Origin: Chloracidobacterium sp. | GTDB taxonomy: Bacteria > Acidobacteriota > Blastocatellia > Pyrinomonadales > Pyrinomonadaceae | Assembly (NCBI GenBank): GCA_016712045.1 | Contig: JADJRV010000016.1 | Span: forward strand, 1-64,000 | Length of the DNA: 64,000 bases | Reading direction: 5' to 3' | Shown here: positions 26,964 through 36,955 of the stretch, piece after piece | How the letters are laid out: every line of letters starts with the position of its first letter | How positions within the stretch are numbered: position 1 is the stretch's first letter | Position numbers and translations under genes: made by a program | The notes under the pieces: generated by a model | Seen by the model: the letters and a program-made list of their open reading frames with translations, nothing else | Told to the model about the DNA's origin: nothing | The model's database searches: none

Positions 26964-28364
26964 TTATTCGTTGCCATACCTGCTGGGTCCGGCAGGATAG
27001 CTGATCTTAGTACGTGCAAGCCGTGTCTCAAGCGGCAGAGCGTTGTAGGTCATCGGAGCCGCACCGCCAAACTGTCCCTGGACGAGCGATACAAAATTGT
27101 TTTGGAACGCCCGAAACTTAGCTACACCGCCACGCTGGTTAAAAATCACAAACAGATACCTGCCGTTACGCGTATTGATCTCACCCGCCAGAGCACTGAC
27201 GCCGCCGTCGGTGTTAGGTAGCGTGCCGGTTTTCCCGACGACACTGCCGACCGCAAAATCCGAATCAAAGCGGTTTTCAAGCGTGCCCTTATCGATACCG
27301 GCGACCGGCATAATGTCGGCAAACGTCATCTTGTAACGTGCCATATCGTCACGGAGAACGTGCAGCAAACGCATCATCGCATTTGGCGTGACGCGGTTAT
27401 AGCCAAGCCCGCTTGAGGTCTGGAGCGAAAATTCGTTTGGCGGTATCCCAGCATTTAACTGCACGATGCGTGCCACGGCAAAAGCACCACCGAGCATATC
27501 GCCGAGACGCTCGGAAAGAAAATTGTTCGAATAGCACATCGTGACCTTTACGATCTCTTTGAGCTGAGCCGATTCGTGGGTGAAAAGGAGCTGCAAGCTG
27601 CTCGGTATGCCCTGAACATAAACTCCGCCCGTGAACGAAACACTAGGGTTCCCTATGACTTGGCCGGAACGTCCCGAATAGGCAAGAAAGTTGAGCCAGT
27701 TACGGGTTGCGGCGGCCGACCGTTTTGAGGCGTCGAGCGTCGCAAACAGGGCGTTGGCAGATGCCACAGATGAGCCCGAATAATACATCGCAAAATTATC
27801 CGTCACGATCAGATCGCCCGTGACCGTGCGGATGCCCATTTTATTGAGCTCATGAGCGAGGGTGACACCATGCTCGGCACCAAACATCGGGTCTTTGCCC
27901 GACACATATAAATTGCCGTTGAGCGTGCCGGTCGTGCGATCGATCACACCATCGGTATAGACGCTCGTCATAAATCGAAAGTCGGGTCCAAACGTCTTGA
28001 GAACCGCATAGGATGTCGCGATCTTGACGTTTGACGCCGGATTGAACAACATTCCGGGATTGCTCTCAACGACGACGCTGCCATTAAGCGATTCGACCAA
28101 AACGCCGGAGTAACCCGGTATTTCTACCTCGGCCAAAGCCGGGAAAAGCGTCCTTATCCCGTTCGACGACGGTATCGGCATCGAGCTACCGGTCTTTTGA
28201 ACCAACGGTGTCGATGACGGCTGAGGCGGATAAGTATTTGTCTGGACCTTGATGTCCTGTAAAAGCGGGGGAGCTGAGCTTTGGCTAAAACTGACGACCG
28301 ACACTACAACTGTAATGACAGCAACAAATAACCAATTAGCTGATTTTGTTTTTGATCTGATCAT
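26964..28364 (-). CDS. dacB: D-alanyl-D-alanine carboxypeptidase/endopeptidase (PBP4, DacB type)
   Basis: A 466-residue class C penicillin-binding protein that trims or cuts peptidoglycan cross-links in the periplasm. The three active-site motifs are all seen: SNVK in NPASNVKIATSYAV (SxxK), SNN in MCYSNNFLSERLGD (SxN) and KTG in VVGKTGTLPNTDGGV. The ATG at 28364 is preferred because it starts a signal peptide (ANWLFVAVITVVVSVVSFSQ); an upstream ATG at 28451 would add 29 residues with no conserved feature. A strong terminator follows. The upstream 265-bp gap carries a perfect palindrome. Confidence 0.92.
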   Translation of the reverse strand: MIRSKTKSANWLFVAVITVVVSVVSFSQSSAPPLLQDIKVQTNTYPPQPSSTPLVQKTGSSMPIPSSNGIRTLFPALAEVEIPGYSGVLVESLNGSVVVESNPGMLFNPASNVKIATSYAVLKTFGPDFRFMTSVYTDGVIDRTTGTLNGNLYVSGKDPMFGAEHGVTLAHELNKMGIRTVTGDLIVTDNFAMYYSGSSVASANALFATLDASKRSAAATRNWLNFLAYSGRSGQVIGNPSVSFTGGVYVQGIPSSLQLLFTHESAQLKEIVKVTMCYSNNFLSERLGDMLGGAFAVARIVQLNAGIPPNEFSLQTSSGLGYNRVTPNAMMRLLHVLRDDMARYKMTFADIMPVAGIDKGTLENRFDSDFAVGSVVGKTGTLPNTDGGVSALAGEINTRNGRYLFVIFNQRGGVAKFRAFQNNFVSLVQGQFGGAAPMTYNALPLETRLARTKISYPAGPSRYGNE

Positions 28365-28540
28365 CGGTCGGATTGCTTGGTGGATCTCGCGAATAAGCTT
28401 TCGGGGCGTGGAAAGCTTTGCTGTTACTAATATACCATGATTGGCCGTCAAAATGCTTTAAATTTCTTTGCCGGAGCCTTAACGCCTAGCAAAAACGGCA
28501 CTCAACTATGATGGCAACGTTTGCAATAACGATGCCTACG

Positions 28541-28570
28541 ATTCGAATTGCTTATACTAGCAATTCGAAT
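28541..28570. promoter_or_regulatory. Perfect 11-bp inverted repeat upstream of dacB
   Basis: ATTCGAATTGC (28541-28551) and GCAATTCGAAT (28560-28570) are exact reverse complements, with TTATACTA between. There is no flanking T-run. The AT-rich dyad 177 bp before the dacB start looks more like a regulator-binding site than a terminator, but it could also end the radical SAM transcript. Function is not established. Confidence 0.4.
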
Positions 28571-28629
28571 TAGTTATACCATAAAAGGCAAAGAAATACC
28601 AAGCTATTTTATTTGGGGATGAGAGGGTT

Positions 28630-30185
28630 CTACTCGTTTGTCTGGACCGTCTGAACCTCAAGACGTTTGCGTCTGCGGAACTGACGCCAAGTGGTGATAC
28701 CTTCACGCGAGAGGCTCAGTATCGACCTGCGGTTATCGAATATCAGTTTGAGCCACGCCCTTTTGCCCATCTGCGGGAAATAGATGCCGCGGAAAAAGAG
28801 CCTTGCGACGAGATGGCTGACACGCGTGTCGATGGGTGCGTGGCGGATCGAGTTGATCGCTTCGAAATTGCGCTCGGGGCTGTAAGAGCGTGACCAAGCG
28901 GCAAATGTCTCGTCTTTTGCGTCTTCGATCGTCATCTTGAGCGGATTGTGTGCCATGACGAAAGGAGCAAAATCGAGCCAATGTTTTGGACGGTCAAGCC
29001 GTCCGCTTTTTCCAACCGGTCATACAACGGCGTTGCGGGGAATGGGGTCAACTGGCCGAAAACCGGCAATCCCGGAGCCCAAGTCTCGATCTCGTCAACG
29101 GTGCGATTGGCGACACCGACAGTGTCGTTGTCCATGCCAACGATAAACGACGTGATGGCGTAGATATTGCGGCGGGCAAGCCCATCGAGCACCGCTTGAT
29201 AATTTGCCGGCTTGGAAAACGTTTTGTTGACGTCCGCCATATTTACCGGATCGATCGATTCCATACCGATGAATATCCAACGTGCACCGGCGTCGGCGAT
29301 GAGGTCAACTAGTTCCTCGTCAGCGAGCAGATTGGCGCTGATCTGCGCGACCCATGGCAAGATCGCACCAGCGGCGATCATATCGCGAAGCAGCGATTTG
29401 AGCCGTTTTTTATTGATCGCAAGATTATCGTCGATAAAGAAAACGGCGATCTGGCCTTTTTCTTTTTTTGCTCTCGCTTTTAATCGAAGCAATTCTTCGA
29501 TGACGCTTTCGTTCGAGCGAAAACGGATCGAATCGCCAAAAAATCCTGTGACGGTGCAAAATTCGCACCCGTACGGGCAACCGCGGCCGGTCTCGATAGG
29601 CACAACAAAAAATTTACCCCAACCCTCGCCAAATTTTGACATTACAGGCTGAAAAATTTTCGGCACGAGGCTAAATTGGTCGAGATCGAGCGTTTCCCAG
29701 GGGATATGCGGATAGGGCTGTAAATTTGGTTTTTTGTCGTTGCCCTTAGGGTCGACCTCGGGCGTATATACGTCTTTGAGCTCACCGCGAGCGGCGTCAG
29801 CGACCATCAGCGGCCATGTCTCGTCTGCTTCGCCAAGGGCAATCGCATCAGCGTGACGCGGTCCGCCATCGCGGCCGAGAGCTTCGTCGGGGCACTCGGT
29901 GACGTGCGGCCCGCCCATGACGACCTTAAATCCGGCTTCCCGCAGACTGTCTGCCACGAGGTACGCTCGTGCGATCATACGGGTCATCGCTCCGATCCCG
30001 ACCAGGCCAATGTCATTGTCTTTGCAAAATTGAACCAACTCGGGCCGGGTCATTGCTTTCGCATTGCCGTCGATCAAGATCACCTCATGCTCAGGCGGCG
30101 TCAGGGCCTGGAGCAGAAACATCCACAGGTGCGGCATAAAATTCCGCGTGATCCCGTTATCCGGGTTGTAAAGCAATATCTTCAT
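28630..30185 (-). CDS. B12-binding radical SAM protein, one frame break
   Basis: A cobalamin-dependent radical SAM enzyme of about 518 residues once the frame is corrected. The N-terminal B12-binding Rossmann region spans about residues 1-140 (MKILLYNPDNGITRNFMPHL, VVMGGPHVTECPDEAL). The radical SAM core has the cluster motif CPYGCEFC (CxxxxC spacing written C-P-Y-G-C-E-F-C) preceded by PIETGRG. Near 29005 one base is missing (minus strand ..GGCTTGACCGTCC..), after which the chain continues as DRPKHWLDFAPFVMAHNPLK and on to the end at 28630. Members of this group methylate unactivated carbons in lipids or natural products; the substrate here cannot be predicted. Confidence 0.82.
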
Positions 30186-30540
30186 AGTCTTCCTTCTGGT
30201 TCTAAGCCCTTGGCTTTCATGTATTGAGAGTTGGAAACCGAAGAGCAACTCTATGCCGATATTGTGCTGGCGAACCCCTTAAGCCCGGCCATTATAAGCA
30301 CAAATCTCGTTAAAAAACTTAGTTCCAGAAAATAGGACAGCGTAGGAAAGTTTAAGCGATACCCTGTGAAGGTTTCAAGTAAGGAAATTTAGAACTGAAA
30401 ACTAAAACGCGATTTCTTGTGTGATGACAATATCACAATATGTGCGTCACCGCACATATATTTTCACGACTCTGGTCTGCCGCCGTCACATCTTTTATCA
30501 CACTCACAGACTTAATAGTCACATTTTTCCGGCTGAATAA
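30186..30540. promoter_or_regulatory. Intergenic region with paired dyads and TCACA motifs
   Basis: This 355-bp gap upstream of the radical SAM gene (-) and downstream of the SDR gene (-) contains no gene that I can support. It holds two abutting dyads: TGTGAT-N6-ATCACA (30420-30437) and ATATGTGCG-TCAC-CGCACATAT (30438-30459). At least four further TCAC or TCACA copies lie in the next 80 bp. The pattern suggests a regulator-binding region. The first dyad resembles a CRP-type site, but its TGTGA and TCACA halves are 8 bp apart rather than 6. Confidence 0.35.
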
Positions 30541-31350
30541 CTATCTTAGAATTATCTTTCTGATAATCGAAAAGAAAACGCTTTCGGGTAAAAGGCGGCG
30601 CAATTTTAATATTCCCTTAGTGTTGACGCCGTATCTGAGCTTCGTTGAGCCGTCGTTCATTGCGTCATATATTGTCTGTGCGACCACAGTTCCGTCCGGA
30701 GCCTCTTCGCCGGCCTTTTGCATGTTTTGCATTGCGCGCGATGTAAATGCGTCGTACGCGGTCAGGTCCTCTTTGCTCGTGATGTCCTGCGAACGGGCGT
30801 AAAAATCAGTCTTTATCGGTCCGGGCTCAATGATCTTGACATGAATGTTGAATGGTGTGAGTTCGTATTGAAGCGATTCGGAGAAACCTTCGACGGCCCA
30901 TTTCGTGGCGTGATATAGACTATAAAACGGAAACGCCATCCTACCCCCGACCGAAGCAACATTGACTATGTGGCCGCTTTTTTGCTGACGAAAAATGGGT
31001 ATGATCTCGCGGCAGACATTCATAAGACCAAAAACGTTGGTTTCGAACTGCTTTTCGATCTGTTCTTGTGACGCCGCTTCGAAAGGGCCGATCAGGCCAT
31101 AGCCTGCGTTATTTACAACCGCGTCGATCCGGCCAAATTTTTCCAGCGTCGCGGCTATCGCCTGTTTGATAGATTCGACATCAGTCACGTCCAATTTAAA
31201 ACATTCGACGTCGACGATCCGCTGCAACTCCTCTGCCTTTTCCGGCGTTCGCATGGTCGCGGCTACTTTCCAATTTTTTGTCTGAAACAGCTTTGCAGTA
31301 TGCAGCCCGATGCCGCTCGACGCACCGGTGATAAGGACGACTTTGTTCAT
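30541..31350 (-). CDS. Short-chain dehydrogenase/reductase
   Basis: A 269-residue classical SDR. The cofactor motif TGASSGIG is at the N-terminus, NNAG (AVVNNAGYG) follows near residue 85, and the catalytic Tyr-Lys pair is in YHATKWAVEGF near residue 153, with the catalytic Ser in VNVASVGGRM. Residues after the first strand (MRTPEKAEEL) favour NADP binding. The substrate is unknown; close relatives are usually annotated as oxidoreductases of fatty or keto compounds. It has no operon partner in the same direction within 350 bp. Confidence 0.88.
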   Translation of the reverse strand: MNKVVLITGASSGIGLHTAKLFQTKNWKVAATMRTPEKAEELQRIVDVECFKLDVTDVESIKQAIAATLEKFGRIDAVVNNAGYGLIGPFEAASQEQIEKQFETNVFGLMNVCREIIPIFRQQKSGHIVNVASVGGRMAFPFYSLYHATKWAVEGFSESLQYELTPFNIHVKIIEPGPIKTDFYARSQDITSKEDLTAYDAFTSRAMQNMQKAGEEAPDGTVVAQTIYDAMNDGSTKLRYGVNTKGILKLRRLLPESVFFSIIRKIILR

Positions 31351-31435
31351 GGAGAGAATTTATCATATTCATTCAACCGGGAAGTGGCGGTCGCTAATGG
31401 GTAAATGAAAAATGAATCAATAATAAATCGAACTC

Positions 31436-32734
31436 ATGAAGTTTCTTCATATCGCAGATGTGCATCTCGGGTGTACGCGGTATCAATTGCCGGAGAGTCC
31501 GCGTGATTTTTTTGAGGCCTGGATCGATGTGCTGCAGCGTTACGGCATCGACGAAAAGGTCGATTTTGTCATCATGTGCGGCGATTTTTTTCACAAACGC
31601 TCGGTCCCGCCCGAGACGATGAACTACGCCGTCCAAGGCCTGACGATGATGCGCGAGGCCGGCATTCCGGTCGTCACGATCGAGGGCAATCACGATCAAA
31701 AACACACAGATAACGATTTTAGCTGGCTGCGTTCGCTGTCGAGCTGGGGGCTGGTCAAGCTGCTTAGAACCGGTCTCGGTCGACGGCAAAATGATCTGCG
31801 AACCCTGGGATGAGGCGGCGAAGAAAGGCAGCTATATCGACATTGGACGCGCGAGAATATTTGGGTCGGATTGGTACGGTGCGTCCGGCAATTGGGCGAT
31901 TCCGATGCTAACCGAGGCGATCAAAGATACCCGTCGTAAAGATGCGTTTCACATTCTGATGCTCCACACCGACGTCGAGGGGCACCAGATGCATCCGATA
32001 CCGGCTCTGTCGCTGGCGGCGTTAAAAGAGCTAAAGTCGGCGGTCGAATACGTCGGGCTCGGCCATACGCACAAGCATTACGAGATCGACAATTGGGCGT
32101 TCAATCCGGGCTCGATCGAGATCACTAACATTAGCGAGTTTCGCGAGACTCGCGGGGCATTTGTCGTCGAGGTCGATGAACAAAATAACGTCAACGCTCG
32201 TCACGTCGAGGATTATCATTACCGTCCGTTCCAGCAGTTAGCGTTTCAGGTGAGCGGATATTCTGATGCCAAAGACATCACCATCGACTTGTTAGATCAG
32301 GTCAAGCGTGAGGCCCGCGTTGCCGAGGACGGCAAGCCGCAGCCGATCATTGAGATCGCCCTGCGAGGCCGACTTGGGTTTCCAAATTCCCTGATCGAGA
32401 TGCAAAAGATCCGCGACGAGGTCAAAGAAATGACCGGTGCCCTGCACGTGCGGATAAAAAATCACACCGTTCCGTCGAGTATCTTGACACAGCCGATGAA
32501 CCCGACGACACGGGTCGCGAAAAGCTCGAACGCCGCGTGATCGACGACCTTGTCATTCGCGATAACCGTTTCAAAACCCGCATGGATGACATTTCCGAGG
32601 CCGTCATCGGTGCCAAGCGTATGGCGTTGAGCGACGAACCGGCGGAAAAAATTGCGGATTTTATTGCTAAAGTAGAAAGACTGACGCCTCGCCCGCTAAC
32701 GCAGAAATTATGTCGAAATACTAGAAAAATTTAG
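31436..32734 (+). CDS. SbcD/Mre11-like DNA exonuclease, two frame breaks
   Basis: A metallophosphoesterase of about 432 residues related to the SbcD/Mre11 nuclease that processes DNA ends. The phosphoesterase motifs appear in order: HIADVHLG (DxH), VIMCGDFFHKR (GDxxH), IEGNHDQK (GNHD), MLHTDVEG and GLGHTHKHYE (GHxH). The frame is broken twice: near 31757 one extra T in GCTTAG, and near 32472 one missing G (CCGTCGAG, should be CCGGTCGAG). After correction the chain reads through EYLDTADEPDDTGREKLERR. No sbcC partner is next to it; instead a LON-domain gene follows after 13 bp. Confidence 0.78.
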
Positions 32735-32747
32735 CGGCATAAAACAC

Positions 32748-33406
32748 ATGCCGATCTTTCCGCTGCCGCTTGTCATGGTGCCCGGCGAGCTTATGCCGCT
32801 GCATATTTTTGAAGAGCGGTATCGCAAGATGCTGCGCGACGTTGGGGCCGGAGATGGATTTTTTGGACTCAGTTATTTTGAGCCATCCAATGATCTGTTA
32901 GAAGCCCCAGCAGCCGGTTCGGTCGGATGCGTCGCTGAGCTCCGCGAATCCGAACTAATGCCCGACGGACGCTCAAACATACTTACGCTTGGAATAGTCC
33001 GCTATCGTCTGATCGATCTTATCGATGCTGGCGAACCTTATCTGGTCGGCGATCTTGAATTTTTGAAGACGAACCAGAAAGCGAAGATGAGGTCGAACCG
33101 ATCGCCGACGAGGTTTTTGCGTTGTTCGAACGGATGGCAAAAGCCGCGTTCAAATTGAGCGGCGGACGCGGCGAAGCCCCTGAGATCTTGCGTACAAGCC
33201 CTGAGGCTCTCTCCTTTTTGATTACTGCCGCGCTCAATTTTGCTAACGAAAAGAAATACGATCTGCTGAAAATGACCTCGACTATCAAGAGGCTCGACGC
33301 ACTGAAAACCGTTCTCACGCGAGCCGTCCAGCCGATGGAAGACAGCGCGGATATCCACACCGTTTCCCACACGAACGGCCACACTAAGAAGAAGCTAGAT
33401 CTTTAG
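32748..33406 (+). CDS. LON-domain (Lon N-terminal-like) protein, one frame break
   Basis: A stand-alone LON substrate-binding domain of about 219 residues, without the ATPase and protease parts of Lon. The opening MPIFPLPLVMVPGELMPLHI followed by FEERYRKMLRDV is the family hallmark. Near 33065 one T is missing from TTTTT, after which an acidic linker (FEDEPESEDEVEPIADE) leads into a helical C-terminal half. Such proteins may act as adaptors, but their role is not known. It follows the SbcD-like gene on the same strand and its end overlaps the convergent hydrolase by 12 bp. Confidence 0.82.
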
Positions 33407-34366
33407 TTGGTCAAGAGAGTTACGGAAAAAATCGATCAGCCGCTGGTCGTACGCTTCGGATTGCTCCATTGAGGCGTTCGTGATGCTATATCCTGACGGG
33501 CTGAGGTCGAGTTTGTTTTCGAATTTGTTGCTGACCGGAAAGCATTTCGCGAGCTTTGTTGTCGAGTCTTGAAAATCCTGAGCATCGACACCGGCGAGCA
33601 GCATGATGTTGCGGTTTTCGATACTGCGGGCTGTGTCACAGGCCGGTTCGCGTTTGTAGCAGCCGTCAAAAAAGTAAAAACGCGTGCCGAGTTTTGCGAG
33701 CTTAGCAGTCGCAAAGCTGGCGAACGGATAGCGTTTATCGACCGCCGCCGTCAAAAGCCCGTCCGAATCCTGCGGAACCGAATCGAGTGCAATTGCCTTG
33801 ATGGTCTGGTCTTTTGCGGCGAGCGATATTGCGACCAATGCTCCCATTTCAACTCCGAAAATGCCGATATTTTTCCCTACAAGGCCGATCTGATTCTGAT
33901 TCTTAAGATTTTTTAGATACTCCACCGCCGACGCGGCATCTTCGGCCTCGCATCCGCCAAAAGAGACATTTCGCACCGACGGATTTTCACCGTGGCCGCG
34001 AAGGTCGGGCATTAAGACGGTGAAATTGGTCGATTCGTTGAGCTTGACGCCGAGGTTGAGTACGTGCGAGCGGTCGGCTCCGTATTTGTGATACAGGATC
34101 ACCGCCGGGGCATTATCGCTGCCGCGCAGCAGCCATCCGCGTGACGAACTGCCGTCCTTGTTCGACCAAGATTCTTCGGTCACCTGAGCGGCACGGCTGC
34201 TAAGCTGGCCGTATTTGTCGGGCGTTACCAAATACCGCGTTTTTAGCGGACGGGCGGTCGAATAGACGAGAAATATCGCACTGCCGGCGACGGCAACAAC
34301 GATCAGCAACAGGGCCGGCAGCAGCAAACGGGCGATACTCTTAAAAAGTCGGGTGGAATTAGCCAT
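33395..34366 (-). CDS. Alpha/beta-hydrolase-fold protein lacking the nucleophile serine
   Basis: A 323-residue membrane-anchored or exported protein with an N-terminal helix (LLLPALLLIVVAVAGSAIF). The fold is seen in AVILYHKYGADRSHVLNLGV and MPDLRGHGEN, the standard core of the alpha/beta hydrolases. At the nucleophile elbow, where GxSxG is expected, the sequence is GVEMGA (IGIFGVEMGALVAIS), so the serine is replaced by Glu. It may therefore be non-catalytic or use another chemistry. It is divergent from the S55 protease gene. Confidence 0.78.
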   Translation of the reverse strand: MANSTRLFKSIARLLLPALLLIVVAVAGSAIFLVYSTARPLKTRYLVTPDKYGQLSSRAAQVTEESWSNKDGSSSRGWLLRGSDNAPAVILYHKYGADRSHVLNLGVKLNESTNFTVLMPDLRGHGENPSVRNVSFGGCEAEDAASAVEYLKNLKNQNQIGLVGKNIGIFGVEMGALVAISLAAKDQTIKAIALDSVPQDSDGLLTAAVDKRYPFASFATAKLAKLGTRFYFFDGCYKREPACDTARSIENRNIMLLAGVDAQDFQDSTTKLAKCFPVSNKFENKLDLSPSGYSITNASMEQSEAYDQRLIDFFRNSLDQLKI

Positions 34367-34491
34367 AGCGGTCGATTTATCGGCAGAAATTTGCCCGTTC
34401 GGGCATCAAATGATGGGATGAGAAAGCCGAAAAGTAAAGGCTTTCGGTTAGACACCATAAATGTTACCATAAACGCCGTTATTAAAGGAAG

Positions 34492-36360
34492 ATGTTTTTA
34501 AAGATGTTCAACACAAAATTCCTCACCGTTTTCTTCGCTATTTTGACCGTTTCGGCCAGTATTTTCGGACAGTTACCACCGTCTGACAAAGGCCCCGTTC
34601 AGCCGCAGATCTTCCCGCTGGCTGAGCTAAAAGAAGGAATGAGGGGAACCGCGACGACCGTTTTCCGCGGCACTAAACCGGAGGAATTTAACGTCGAGAT
34701 ACTCGGTGTTGTCCCAAACTGGATCGGCCCGAAACAGGACATGATCGTCGGGAAACTGAGCGGCGGGCAGGCGGACAGGACGTTTGTTTTTGCGGGCATG
34801 TCGGGCTCGCCGGTCTTTATCAACGGACGCCTCGTGGGTGCTATCTCGTACAGTTTTCCGTTTGCAAAAGAGCCGATCTGCGGCATCACGCCGATCGAGC
34901 AGATGATCTCGACGGTGGTTTCACCGACCGCGGCAAAGACATTTTCGCGTGAGCCTCGGACTTATTCTTACGCCGAATTGCTGTCGAACATCTGGCGACC
35001 GAACCTCGCGACCAACGCATCGCAATCTTCGCGGGCATCGGGGTTTGCTCCTGATTCTCGTCTGATGGCGGTTGCGGGACAGACATTTCAGCCGATAGCC
35101 ACGCCGCTCGCGATCTCGGGGCTGTCGCAGCGAACGATCGATATGTTTGCCGCCGATTTTGCCGCTGTCGGCATAATGCCCGTCGCTGCGTCGGGCGGCG
35201 GTTCGGCGATCACGCCGATGAAAAAAATTGGGCCGACGACGCTGCTTGGCGGTGATTCGGTCGTTGTCCATCTTGCCCGCGGTGACATTGAGATCGCGGC
35301 TGCGGGGACCGTGACGATGCGTGACGGCGACAAGATCTATGGATTTGGCCACCCGTTTTTTAGCCTTGGCTCGACGAGTCTGCCGATGTCTGAATCGCAT
35401 GTTGTGACGGTAGTACCAAACGCCAACAACTCATTCAAACTCGCCGTGCCTGACGCTCTCGTCGGTTCGATGACGCAGGACCGTGCGACCGGAATTTACG
35501 GGAAACTCGGCGACGCTCCAAAAATGATCCCGGTCAAGGTCCGACTAAAAACGAGCCGCGGCCAGATCGAGGAGACAAACTTTGAATCCGGGATCGACGA
35601 CACCTTGACCGCGTTGATCGTCAGTGCGGGTGTGGGCAATGTGCTCGCGGCCCAGGAGCGTGGACTTGGGGAAACCACGATCGAGTTAAGCGGCGAGATC
35701 AAGATAAAGGGAGAGGATTCGATACGAATTCAGCGGCGGTTTGCCGGTCAACAGGCGGTTGCTCTTGCGTCGTCTGCCGCGGCGATACCGCTGGCGGCTT
35801 TGCTGCGTGGTGGTTTTGAAGGGCTCGACGTTTCGTCGATCAATCTCGAAATGAACGCGTCCGATGGCAGCCGAACAGCAACCGTCGAACGCATCTCGCT
35901 GGATCGCAATCAGGTCCGTGCCGGTGAAACGGTCGAGGTGACGGTCGCGTCACGCTCAGATAGCGGACGGCTGTTTGTGCAGAAAGTACCCGTTACGATC
36001 CCAAAAGATGCTGCTCCCGGTGCGATGACCATCGCCATCGGTGACGGCGGAGCGGTCCAGCAAAATTCGGCGATCACGCAATTTACCCCGCGAAACGCCG
36101 CCGAGCTGATCGCGACCATCAACCGCCTAAAACGCCCCGACCGTCTCTATGCGGTTCTGACCCGAACGACTGTCGGCACGATAATCGGCTCGTCGGAGAT
36201 GCCAAATCTGCCGCCGTCGATGCTGGCGACGATGAACAACGACCGCAGTGCCGGAGGTTCAAAAGCCACGGTGCAAACGATCGTTTCCGAGATGGAATTG
36301 CCGGCATTTGAATTTGTTGTGTCGGGCCAGCAGACGCTCAATATCGAGATCGTCAAGTGA
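34492..36360 (+). CDS. SpoIVB-type peptidase S55 domain protein
   Basis: A 622-residue exported protein with a signal peptide (LTVFFAILTVSASIFGQ). The first 400 residues resemble the S55 serine protease domain of SpoIVB: MRGTATTVFRGTKPEEFNVE, the active-site segment FAGMSGSPVFINGRLVGAIS near residue 104, and later KIYGFGHPFFSLGSTSLPMS. In spore formers SpoIVB triggers sigma-K activation; here, without a sporulation context, it is more likely an envelope protease. The C-terminal 200 residues look beta-rich. Adjacent genes (HD hydrolase, hydrolase) give no functional link. Confidence 0.85.
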   Translation: MFLKMFNTKFLTVFFAILTVSASIFGQLPPSDKGPVQPQIFPLAELKEGMRGTATTVFRGTKPEEFNVEILGVVPNWIGPKQDMIVGKLSGGQADRTFVFAGMSGSPVFINGRLVGAISYSFPFAKEPICGITPIEQMISTVVSPTAAKTFSREPRTYSYAELLSNIWRPNLATNASQSSRASGFAPDSRLMAVAGQTFQPIATPLAISGLSQRTIDMFAADFAAVGIMPVAASGGGSAITPMKKIGPTTLLGGDSVVVHLARGDIEIAAAGTVTMRDGDKIYGFGHPFFSLGSTSLPMSESHVVTVVPNANNSFKLAVPDALVGSMTQDRATGIYGKLGDAPKMIPVKVRLKTSRGQIEETNFESGIDDTLTALIVSAGVGNVLAAQERGLGETTIELSGEIKIKGEDSIRIQRRFAGQQAVALASSAAAIPLAALLRGGFEGLDVSSINLEMNASDGSRTATVERISLDRNQVRAGETVEVTVASRSDSGRLFVQKVPVTIPKDAAPGAMTIAIGDGGAVQQNSAITQFTPRNAAELIATINRLKRPDRLYAVLTRTTVGTIIGSSEMPNLPPSMLATMNNDRSAGGSKATVQTIVSEMELPAFEFVVSGQQTLNIEIVK

Positions 36361-36406
36361 TCTTTTTACATTGATTTTTGCGCTACGCAATTTGGCAAAC
36401 TAAAAT

Positions 36407-36955
36407 GTGAATAACCTAAATAAAACGCTGCACGCGGCCCGTTTTGCAGCTGAAAAACACACCGGGCATTTTCGCAAAGGTTCCAGACGCGAACCTTACA
36501 TCAACCACCCTATCGAGGTAGCCAATCTGATCGCCAATGTCGGCCTCGTCGATGACGAAGACATATTGTCGGCGGCGTTGCTGCACGACACCGTCGAAGA
36601 TTGCGGCGTCACCGGCGACGAGATCAACGAGAAATTTGGCGAGACGGTAGCGAGTTATGTGCTCGAAGTAACGGACGATAAATCGCTGCCAAAGCACCAA
36701 CGCAAACAACTCCAGATCGAGCATGCTCCGCACCTTTCGTACGGCGCTAAAGTCATCAAGCTGGCCGACAAGATCAGCAATGTCCGCGATGTCATCGCCA
36801 GCCCGGCGGAGGATTGGGACAAGCAGCGGCGCGTCGAATACGTCCAATGGGCGGTGAACGTCGTAAGCGGCCTACGCGGAGCAAATGACCAACTCGACGG
36901 GCTGTTTGACGAGGTGGTAGCGATGGCTAACGATAAGCTGGCTGAATTGGATTAA
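36407..36955 (+). CDS. MESH1-like HD-domain ppGpp hydrolase
   Basis: A 182-residue HD-domain protein close to the hydrolase domain of SpoT/Rsh. It begins with a GTG and reads ARFAAEKHTGHFRKGS, INHPIEVANLI, then the HD motif AALLHDTVEDCGV, and IKLADKISNVRDV. There is no synthetase, TGS or ACT domain, so this is a stand-alone small alarmone hydrolase of the MESH1 type, expected to remove pyrophosphate from (p)ppGpp. The stop codon overlaps the 3' end of the convergent moaE by 4 bp. Confidence 0.88.
   Translation: MNNLNKTLHAARFAAEKHTGHFRKGSRREPYINHPIEVANLIANVGLVDDEDILSAALLHDTVEDCGVTGDEINEKFGETVASYVLEVTDDKSLPKHQRKQLQIEHAPHLSYGAKVIKLADKISNVRDVIASPAEDWDKQRRVEYVQWAVNVVSGLRGANDQLDGLFDEVVAMANDKLAELD

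Noticed and set aside
30420..30437. Classical CRP site (TGTGA-N6-TCACA)
   Set aside because: The half-sites are 8 bp apart instead of 6, and no crp-like gene is in the window to support the reading. It is kept only as an unassigned dyad.
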